The position numbers were made by a program, and so were the translations under genes. Shown here piece by piece: positions 58,254 to 64,000 of a stretch of DNA of 64,000 nucleotides. The stretch is from Inquilinus limosus DSM 16000. Its GTDB lineage: Bacteria; Pseudomonadota; Alphaproteobacteria; DSM-16000; Inquilinaceae. Position 1 is the stretch's first letter, and every line of letters starts with the position of its first letter. Location: the NCBI RefSeq assembly GCF_000423185.1, contig NZ_AUHM01000033.1, positions 1-64,000 on the forward strand, in the 5' to 3' direction. The notes under the pieces were generated by a model. It worked only from the letters and a program-made list of their open reading frames with translations, had not been told where the DNA came from and made no database searches.

Positions 58254-59699
58254 TCAGAGATAGGGCGACGCCAGCCACACCGTCCGGTTGCGCAGCCGGG
58301 TCAGGAACGGCCGGGCCCGCAGCGTGTCCAGCGTCTCCGGCCGGGCGGTGGCGATGCGCTGCCGGATCGCGGCGTCGATCTCGCCGGCGACGCCGCGGTC
58401 GTAGATCTCGACATCCAGCTCGAAGTTGAGCCGCAGGCTGCGCGAATCGAGGTTGGAGGACCCGATCAGCGCCCAGGCGCCGTCCACCGCCATCAGCTTG
58501 GAATGGTCGAACGGGCCGGTCGCCCGCCACACCCGGCAGCCGGGCCGCAGCACCTGGTCGAGCTGCGCCGTCATGGCGAAGTCGATCAGGGCCAGGTTGT
58601 TCACGCTGGGGATGACGATGTCGACCTCGACCCCGCGCTGCGCCGCGATGGCCAGCGCGCTGGTCAGCGGCAGGTCGGGCAGGAAATAGGGCGAGCAGAT
58701 GCGGATCGAGCGCTGCGCCACGGCGATCGCCCCCATCACCAGGCTGTGATTCGAGCCGAGGGTGACGTCCGGCCCGGACAGGATGGCCCGGGCCAGCACC
58801 GACGGCGCCGGCAGCGGCCGCGGCAGCGACCGCCAGGCTTGGCCGTGCAGCCGCTCTCCCGTCGTGAACCGCCAGTCCTGGACGAAGGCCGTCAGCAGGC
58901 TCTGCACCAGCGGACCGCGGATGCGGGCGTGGACGTCGCGGCCCACGGGCCCATCGGCGTGCGCGCTGGAGAACTGCGCCCGGATGTTCATGCCGCCGGT
59001 GAAGGCGGTCTCGCCGTCCACCACCAGCAGCTTGCGGTGGCAGCGGAGATTCGCATAGGGCAGCTTGAGGCCGATGACGTTGCCCATGAACCGCGCCGTC
59101 CTGACGCCGCCCGCCCGCAGCACGCCGACGATCTGGGGCCGCGAATAGCGCGCGCCGATGCCGTCGATCAGCACCCGCACCTCGACCCCGCGCCGCGCCG
59201 CCTCGATCAGCGCCCCGGCGATCTCCCGCCCGACCGGGTCGTTGTCGAAGATGTAGCTCTGCAGCGCGATCGCGGACCGGGCACCGCGGATCGCCTCCAG
59301 CATCGCCGGATAGGCCTCGTCACCCCCCTGCAGCAGCCGCAGCTCGTTGCCCGCGGTCACCGCAAAGGGCGAGACCCGGTCGCCGAGCCGCTGCAGCGAG
59401 GCGAATTGCGGCGCCGAGGCCGCGGCCACATCCACCTCCGGCCCCGTCTCCCGGTCGTCCATGCCGGCGCCCGACCGGCGGCGCCGGCGCGCGATGGCGG
59501 CGCGCCGCACCCGGTTGACGCCCAGGACCAGATAGATGACGGCGCCGAGGATCGGGTTCAGCACGATCACGCCGACCCAGCCGGTGGCGGCGCGCACGTC
59601 GTCCTTGGTCATGATCGCATGGACGGCGCCGGCGACGCCGAGCACGAGGCTGGCCGCCAGCACGATGTCGGACCAGTACGTCGTCCAGAAACCGTTCAT
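58254..59699 (-). CDS. cardiolipin synthase-like phospholipase D family protein
   Basis: The 481-residue protein has two N-terminal membrane helices (about 12-30 and 43-60), then two PLD catalytic HKD motifs: [10 protein letters not shown] (His221, Lys223, Asp228) and [10 protein letters not shown] (His399, Lys401, Asp406). This is the cardiolipin synthase A type, which condenses two phosphatidylglycerols. ATG 59699; a longer frame to 59867 lacks a ribosome site and would overlap the divergent GntR operator. It ends in the gap before the DUF2585 gene. Confidence 0.92.
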   Translation of the reverse strand: MNGFWTTYWSDIVLAASLVLGVAGAVHAIMTKDDVRAATGWVGVIVLNPILGAVIYLVLGVNRVRRAAIARRRRRSGAGMDDRETGPEVDVAAASAPQFASLQRLGDRVSPFAVTAGNELRLLQGGDEAYPAMLEAIRGARSAIALQSYIFDNDPVGREIAGALIEAARRGVEVRVLIDGIGARYSRPQIVGVLRAGGVRTARFMGNVIGLKLPYANLRCHRKLLVVDGETAFTGGMNIRAQFSSAHADGPVGRDVHARIRGPLVQSLLTAFVQDWRFTTGERLHGQAWRSLPRPLPAPSVLARAILSGPDVTLGSNHSLVMGAIAVAQRSIRICSPYFLPDLPLTSALAIAAQRGVEVDIVIPSVNNLALIDFAMTAQLDQVLRPGCRVWRATGPFDHSKLMAVDGAWALIGSSNLDSRSLRLNFELDVEIYDRGVAGEIDAAIRQRIATARPETLDTLRARPFLTRLRNRTVWLASPYL

Positions 59700-59848
59700 G
59701 CCGTCCACGGGTCGGATGTCCCGCCATCCTCCCTGCCAGGACCGAGCGATCCCGGCAAGGATCGGCGAGGCGACACCCGCAGCATATCGGCCCGCCGGCG
59801 ACGGTCGAGCGCCGCGGAAGGATTGACGCCACGCTGGCCCCAGGATAG

Positions 59849-59868
59849 TTTGGATCCATGGATCCAAA
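59849..59868. promoter_or_regulatory. GntR-type operator overlapping the start codon
   Basis: TTTGGATCCATGGATCCAAA is a perfect 20-bp palindrome and contains the ATG of the GntR gene (59858-59860). It can be seen as two overlapping TTGGATCCA-like half elements. GntR/FadR-subfamily dimers bind such TTGGxxCCAA-type sites, so self-repression is likely. Confidence 0.8.
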
Positions 59869-60475
59869 TTCGATCGCCGACGCGCTGCGGCTGGACATCG
59901 AGGCGCGCCTTCTGCCGCCGGACACGGTGCTGCGCCAGGAGAGCCTGGCGGAGCGGTTCGGGGTCAGCCGACAGCCGGTGCGGCAGGCGCTGGACCGGCT
60001 GCTGGCCGAAGGACTGGTGGTGCGCCGGTCCGACCGCAGCCTGGCCGTCGCCGGCCTGTCGGCCGGGGACAGCCGCGAGCTGGCGGCCCTGCGCATCCTG
60101 GTCGAAGGCGAGGCCCTGCGCCTGTCGCTGCCCCGGCTGGAGCCGCGCGACCTGCGCCGGGCCGCGCGGCTGGCCGAGGACCTGGCCGAGGAAGAGGATC
60201 CGGCGGCGATCGAGGAGCTGGACGTCGCCTTCCACGCCGTCCTGTACGGCGCCTGCGGCAATGCCCGGATGCTGCGCCTGATCGATTCGCTGCGGCGGGA
60301 AGGGCGGCGCGCCTATGCGCTGCAGCCCCCTGGCTCCGCCTTCCGTGCCGCGATGGCGGCACAGCACGAGACCATCCTCGCCGCCTGCCGGGCCGGCGAC
60401 GCCGCCGCCGCGGTCGCCGCCCTGGCCATCCATCTGCAGACGGCGGCCGAACCGCAACCGGGAGAGACCTCATGA
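59858..60475 (+). CDS. GntR-family transcriptional regulator (FadR/FCD type)
   Basis: The 205-residue protein has an N-terminal winged helix (LRLDIEARLLPPDTVLRQESLAERFGVSRQPVRQALDRLLAEGLVVRR, about 11-58) and a helical FCD ligand domain with LEDLAEEEDPAAIEELDVAFHAVLYGACGNARMLRLI (metal/ligand His near 127). The start ATG lies inside a 20-bp palindrome; AGGA at 59842 is far upstream, so the ribosome site is weak. Its stop overlaps the OsmC gene start by 4 bp, so it probably controls that gene. Confidence 0.9.
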   Translation: MDPNSIADALRLDIEARLLPPDTVLRQESLAERFGVSRQPVRQALDRLLAEGLVVRRSDRSLAVAGLSAGDSRELAALRILVEGEALRLSLPRLEPRDLRRAARLAEDLAEEEDPAAIEELDVAFHAVLYGACGNARMLRLIDSLRREGRRAYALQPPGSAFRAAMAAQHETILAACRAGDAAAAVAALAIHLQTAAEPQPGETS

Positions 60476-60933
60476 GTCAGTACCAGGCCACGGTGCTGTG
60501 GCAGCGCCCGCCGGACATCGCCTTCACCGACGGCCGCTACAGCCGGGCGCATCTCTGGCGATTCGACGGCGGCGTCGAGGTGCCGGCCTCGGCCTCGCCG
60601 CATGTCGTGCCCCCGCCCTTCTCGGCCCCGGAGGCGGTCGATCCGGAGGAGGCCTACATCGCCGCCCTGGCGAGCTGCCACATGCTGACCTTCCTGTCGA
60701 TCGCGGCCAAGCGGCGCTTCGCCGTCGACCGCTACAGCGACACGGTGGAAGGGGTGATGGAGAAGAACGCCGAGGGCCGGATCGCGGTCACCCGGGTGGT
60801 GCTGAACCCCCGCGTGACCTATGCCGGGCCGGCGCCGGACCACGCCACCGAGGAGGCGATGCATCATGCCGCCCATGAGCAGTGCTTCCTGGCCAATTCG
60901 GTGAAGACCATGATCGAGACTCGGCTGGTCTGA
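60472..60933 (+). CDS. OsmC-family peroxiredoxin
   Basis: The 153-residue protein has the OsmC/Ohr fold with the two catalytic cysteines: ALASCHMLTFLSIAAKR (Cys69) and AHEQCFLANSVKT (Cys138), and Arg30 and Glu60 near the active site (WRFDGG, DPEEAYIAALASCH). It reduces organic hydroperoxides. It overlaps the GntR gene by 4 bp; control by a GntR regulator instead of OhrR is unusual. A hairpin lies 11 bp after the stop. Confidence 0.92.
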   Translation: MSQYQATVLWQRPPDIAFTDGRYSRAHLWRFDGGVEVPASASPHVVPPPFSAPEAVDPEEAYIAALASCHMLTFLSIAAKRRFAVDRYSDTVEGVMEKNAEGRIAVTRVVLNPRVTYAGPAPDHATEEAMHHAAHEQCFLANSVKTMIETRLV

Positions 60934-60943
60934 TCTCTTCCAC

Positions 60944-60981
60944 GGATTGTCCGCCGCGGCTCGATGCCCGGCGGACAATCC
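60944..60981 (+). terminator. hairpin after the GntR-OsmC operon
   Basis: GGATTGTCCGCCG (60944-60956) and CGGCGGACAATCC (60969-60981) are perfect 13-bp inverted arms with a 12-base loop. No U-tract follows directly (ATCGG), though a T7 run lies about 35 bp downstream at 61014-61020. Confidence 0.6.
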
Positions 60982-61441
60982 ATCGGACCAAGCGGTCGCG
61001 GCCGGCAGCCGACTTTTTTTGATATGCGCTGAGAGCATGCTATGTATGCAATTTACGCAACAGACGGGTCGATCATTTCTCAGCTGCGGAATTTAATTCC
61101 AACGCGATGGCCATTTTTGAGCTCAGCCCCTCGCCTCGGTCGCCGAGGACAACGAAACGAGCCGATATTCGGAAATTTTTATCCATTTTCGAGCGCCTTT
61201 GAAACCATCTCCATAGTTCCGGTAATAAAATTTCTTCTTCAAGAAATATAATTCATTATTACTCGAAATAACATAATGAATTTTCTTGCGTCTATTGTGA
61301 TGCCGAAGAGGATCCATCAGCCTTGTCATGATCCTTTAAGTTGTTTGGTGACGACGATTTTGTAATCGTGGGTCAAATGGCGGCGCCGTGTGCCGGCAGC
61401 GCTGGGACCCAATTGCTGAATCGCGATAGCGGAGAACGAAT
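60982..61441. other. AT-rich leader/regulatory region of the second RTX gene
   Basis: This 460-bp stretch is far richer in A and T than the rest of the window, most strongly 61180-61290. It holds ATTCATTAT / ATAATGAAT (61251-61259 and 61273-61281), ATTTCTT-CTTC-AAGAAAT (61230-61247) and ACGATT-TTGT-AATCGT (61354-61369). Short open frames on both strands look random. I see no gene; it probably holds the promoter and a structured 5-prime leader for the RTX gene. Confidence 0.6.
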
Positions 61442-63475
61442 ATGGCTTTGTCACTGGAACTCCTGGGGCTGTTGGGCGTCAATCTCGACGACACCAACGA
61501 CGAGGTGCTGGTCGGCGGGAACGTCGTGGATGTGCTGAGCGGCGGCGACGGCAACGACGTCGTTGAGGGCAAGGGCGGAGCCGACGTCATCAGCGGCGGC
61601 GACGGCATCGACACGCTGAGCTACGAGACCTCGCCCGCGGCGGTGAATGTGAGCCTCGAGCCCGGCCTGCTGGGGCTGATCAGCCTGAACAGCGGCGGCG
61701 ATGCCACCGGCGACCTGGTCAGCATCGGCTTCGAGAACGTCGTCGGCTCGGCCTTCGCCGACACCATCACCGGCGACGCCACCAGCAACACCCTGGCCGG
61801 CCTGGCGGGGGACGACACCCTCAACGGCGGCGCCGGTAACGATGTGCTGATCGGCGGGGCCGGGAATGACCGGATGGACGGCGGTGCCGGCGTCGACACC
61901 GTCAACTATGTCGACGCGGCGTCGGGGATGACCATCGACCTGACGGCCGGAACCGCCACCAACAGCGGCGGCACCGAAAACGACACGCTGATCGGCATCG
62001 AGAACGTCACCGGCTCGCGCTTCAACGACGTCATGATCGGCAGCGCCGGCGACAACGTCCTCAACGGCGGGGCTGGCGACGACACCATCACCGGCGGCGC
62101 CGGGAAGGACACCATCGACGGCGGCACCGGCAACGACACCGTCAACTATTCGAACTCCAACGCCGGCGTCACCATCAACCTGACCACCGGCATCGTCACC
62201 GGCGGCCACGCCTCCGGCGACGTGCTGACCGGAGTCGAGAGCGTCAGCGGCAGCACCTTCGACGACCGGCTGACCGGCAACGAGACCGCCAACATCCTGA
62301 ACGGCTATCTCGGCAACGACATCCTCGTCGGCCTCGGCGGCAACGATGTCCTCATCGGCGGCCGCGGGGCGGACAGCCTGGACGGCGGCACCGGCGTCGA
62401 CACCGCCTACTACTCGAACTCCAACGCCGGCGTGACGGTCAACCTGACCACCAACGTCAACACCGGCGGCGACGCCGCGGGCGATTCGCTGGCCAATATC
62501 GAGAATGTCGCCGGCTCGGCCTTCAACGACAGCCTGACCGGCGACTTCCACGACAACGTCCTTTCGGGCGGGGCCGGCAACGACACGATCTTCGGCATGG
62601 GCGCCAACGACATCCTGATCGGCGGCGCCGGCGCGGATGCGCTGAACGGCGGCGCCGGCCTGGACGTGGCGAGCTACGAGAGCTCCTCGGCCGCGGTGAC
62701 CGTCAACCTGGCCACCGGCACCGGCACGGGCGGCGATGCCCAGGGCGACACCCTGACCAGCATCGAGCGGCTGTTCGGCTCGCGCTTCGACGACACCCTG
62801 ACCGGCAACGACGGCTACAACGACCTGCGCGGGAATGCCGGCAACGACGTGCTCAACGGCGGCGGCGGCGCGGACGACCTGCGCGGCGGCGCCGGGGCCG
62901 ACACCATCAATGGCGGCGCCGGACAGGACACGGCCTATTACTTCGAGAGCAATGCCGGGGTGACGGTGAACCTCACCACGGGCCAGGGCCTCGGCGGCCA
63001 TGCCCAGGGCGACCTGCTGATCGATGTCGAGAACATCGGCGGCTCGCAGTTCAACGACTCGCTGGTCGGCACCGCCACGAAGAACATCCTCCGCGGCTAT
63101 GCCGGTGACGACGTCCTGCGCGGTGGCGGCGGCGTCGACGAGCTGATCGGCGACGCCGGGGCGGACACCTTCGTCTTCGGCTCGACGGCAGACAGCAACA
63201 GCGTCACCGGCGTCGATCTGATCCACGACTTCGGCTCGGATCAGGGCGACAAGGTCCATCTCGCGACGATCGACGCGAACACCACCGTCGCCGGTGACCA
63301 GGCCTTCACCTTCATCGGCACCTCGGACTTCACGGGTGTGGCGGGCCAGCTGCGCTTCTTCACCACCGCCGAGGGCACCCTCGTCTGGGGCGACACCAAC
63401 GGCGACAAGGCGGCGGACCTCATCATCAGCTTCGCGGGTTCGCTGACCCTCACCGCGACCGACTTCGTGCTGTAA
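61442..63475 (+). CDS. large RTX calcium-binding protein, type I secretion substrate
   Basis: The 677-residue acidic protein has no signal peptide. Its body has six modules of about 90-95 residues, each starting DT(V/A/L)xY, then V(T/N)xxLTTG, a GGDAxGD loop, a (N/E)xxGSxFxDxLTG stretch and Gly/Asp nonapeptides (GGAGNDVLIGG). The C-terminal 100 residues (ADTFVF, VHLATIDANTTVAGDQAFTFIG, LTATDFVL) match the end of the RTX protein at 53057. It lacks a protease or lipase domain and is likely an extracellular calcium-binding, surface or biofilm protein. ATG 61442 follows GCGGAGAACGA. An AT-rich leader lies upstream. Confidence 0.9.
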   Translation: MALSLELLGLLGVNLDDTNDEVLVGGNVVDVLSGGDGNDVVEGKGGADVISGGDGIDTLSYETSPAAVNVSLEPGLLGLISLNSGGDATGDLVSIGFENVVGSAFADTITGDATSNTLAGLAGDDTLNGGAGNDVLIGGAGNDRMDGGAGVDTVNYVDAASGMTIDLTAGTATNSGGTENDTLIGIENVTGSRFNDVMIGSAGDNVLNGGAGDDTITGGAGKDTIDGGTGNDTVNYSNSNAGVTINLTTGIVTGGHASGDVLTGVESVSGSTFDDRLTGNETANILNGYLGNDILVGLGGNDVLIGGRGADSLDGGTGVDTAYYSNSNAGVTVNLTTNVNTGGDAAGDSLANIENVAGSAFNDSLTGDFHDNVLSGGAGNDTIFGMGANDILIGGAGADALNGGAGLDVASYESSSAAVTVNLATGTGTGGDAQGDTLTSIERLFGSRFDDTLTGNDGYNDLRGNAGNDVLNGGGGADDLRGGAGADTINGGAGQDTAYYFESNAGVTVNLTTGQGLGGHAQGDLLIDVENIGGSQFNDSLVGTATKNILRGYAGDDVLRGGGGVDELIGDAGADTFVFGSTADSNSVTGVDLIHDFGSDQGDKVHLATIDANTTVAGDQAFTFIGTSDFTGVAGQLRFFTTAEGTLVWGDTNGDKAADLIISFAGSLTLTATDFVL

Positions 63476-63496
63476 GCGAAGCCGTAGACATGCTCT

Positions 63497-63526
63497 GGGC
63501 CGCCCTTCGGGGCGGCCCTTTCTTAT
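63497..63526 (+). terminator. rho-independent terminator
   Basis: GGGCCGCCC-TTCG-GGGCGGCCC is a perfect 9-bp stem with a UUCG tetraloop, followed by TTTCTTATT. It lies 21 bp after the RTX stop codon. Because it is also near the stop of the convergent kinase gene it may work in both directions. Confidence 0.92.
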
Positions 63527-64000
63527 TCCACCCTTTCGGCCGCGCGGCGCCGCGCCTCCTCGGTGGCCTGGCGAAACCGGGCCAGACGGCGGCCGGCCCG
63601 GGACATCCGGTCCGGCCGCGGCTCGTGGACCATGCCGATCATGTCCGGCGGCGCCGGCCATCCCAGCGCCGCCGCGGCGATGCGATAGCCGCCCATCGCC
63701 GTGGTCGCGGTCGGCAGGTCGGCGCACTCCACCGTCCGCCCGGTCGCATCGGCGATGAGCTGCGGCCAGACCCGGCTGGCGCCGCCGCCGCCGGTCAGCC
63801 GGATCGGCCCCGGCGCCGCCGCCATCGCATCGAGATTGTTGCGCAGCGCCAACGCCACCCCTTCGAGCACCGCATAATGCAGGGCGCCGCGGCCCTGGGC
63901 GATGTCGAGGTCGAGCAGGGCGCCGCGCACCGCCAGGTCGACGAAGGGTGAGCGCTCGCCCTTGAGATAAGGCAGGAACAAGGTCTCCGGCGGCGCCGCA
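63523..64000 (-). CDS. FGGY-family carbohydrate kinase, C-terminal part
   Basis: The frame runs from the window edge to TAA at 63523 and encodes the C-terminal about 159 residues of an FGGY kinase: FLPYLKGERSPFVDLAVRGALLDL, ALHYAVLEGVALALRNNLDAM, then IRLTGGGGASRVWPQLIADATGRTVE, which is the FGGY phosphate-2/adenosine motif of the xylulokinase group. The last 25 residues are basic. The rest of the gene is outside the window, so substrate cannot be judged. Convergent with the RTX gene. Confidence 0.85.
   Translation of the reverse strand, partial: AAPPETLFLPYLKGERSPFVDLAVRGALLDLDIAQGRGALHYAVLEGVALALRNNLDAMAAAPGPIRLTGGGGASRVWPQLIADATGRTVECADLPTATTAMGGYRIAAAALGWPAPPDMIGMVHEPRPDRMSRAGRRLARFRQATEEARRRAAERVE

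Noticed and set aside
61042-61329. Short frames of 68-69 codons in the AT-rich leader (both strands)
   Set aside because: No ribosome site, no family features and composition expected by chance in AT-rich DNA.
61442-63475. CRISPR-like regular repeats
   Set aside because: The repeats are in-frame Gly/Asp protein nonapeptides of an RTX gene; there are no conserved DNA repeats with unique spacers.
61451-63727. Long minus-strand open frame across the second RTX gene
   Set aside because: The plus-strand frame has regular Gly/Asp repeats and a typical secretion end; the antisense frame only mirrors that repetition.
1-64000. tRNA, rRNA, integrase, intact transposase or prophage genes
   Set aside because: I looked for typical motifs (tRNA arms, DDE/tyrosine recombinase motifs) and saw none; dispersed palindromes have no transposase here.

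Overview
The window is very GC-rich and codon use is strongly biased to G/C at third positions. Gene content (hopanoid genes hpnI and hpnJ, an alphaproteobacterial-style LpoA / rsmI / yraN / gshB block, DUF2585, many sugar and amino-acid ABC importers, RTX proteins, dispersed GTCATTGCGAG-type palindromes) points to a chromosomal segment of a free-living or soil-associated alphaproteobacterium, most likely a member of the Rhodospirillales (Azospirillum/Inquilinus-like). That placement is inference. No rRNA, tRNA, CRISPR array, prophage or intact insertion sequence was recognised.

Layout. 1-7.9 kb: small stress and detoxification genes (frameshifted SDR, DoxX-like protein, HxlR regulator, phosphotransferase, DUF899, metallo-hydrolase, cupin, epimerase, GNAT, MarR). 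The phosphotransferase and DUF899 genes lie between two direct copies of a palindromic element. 7.9-12.7 kb: a CUT2-type sugar ABC importer on the minus strand. 12.7-14.8 kb: an uncharacterised Cys-containing protein divergent from a TetR regulator and two SMR exporters, with a clear operator between them. 14.9-18.3 kb: a PseI-like synthase, an FGGY kinase and a class II aldolase. 18.3-20.5 kb: two tandem secreted LprI-like paralogues and a PRC-barrel-like protein. 20.7-23.3 kb: hpnI-hpnJ. 23.5-26 kb: MpaB-like oxygenase, a lipoprotein and a secreted protein. 26.3-30.7 kb: gshB, SirB1-like, yraN, rsmI and, divergently, an LpoA-like lipoprotein. 30.8-33.5 kb: CYTH-CHAD protein, ParA-like ATPase and a small unknown. 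33.7-39.3 kb: two ABC-2 permeases, then an iron/phosphonate-type ABC importer. 39.5-45.7 kb: a metallo-beta-lactamase-fold protein, then a LacI-controlled second CUT2 importer. 45.9-46.7 kb: ArsR-SRPBCC pair. 46.7-52.6 kb: MscS channel, purine nucleoside permease, amino-acid ABC importer, small YqaE/Pmp3 protein. 52.7-64 kb: broken SEC-C gene, two large RTX proteins, a hydrolase, an ABC half-exporter, DUF2585, cardiolipin synthase, GntR-OsmC pair and the C-terminal part of a sugar kinase.

How it works together. Most of the window is uptake and catabolism of sugars, amino acids and a possible iron or phosphonate ligand, each with a local regulator or an operator-like palindrome (MarR, TetR, LacI, ArsR, GntR and one unassigned site). 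Envelope functions form a second theme: hopanoid lipid modification, LpoA-like factor, cardiolipin synthase, MscS, and calcium-binding RTX proteins that share one C-terminal secretion-type domain. The intergenic regions are full of composite palindromes: a REP-like core nested inside longer outer inverted arms. The most interesting features are these nested repeats, the operators that overlap start codons or promoters, the orphan PseI and orphan ABC-2 permeases, and an AT-rich leader before the second RTX gene.
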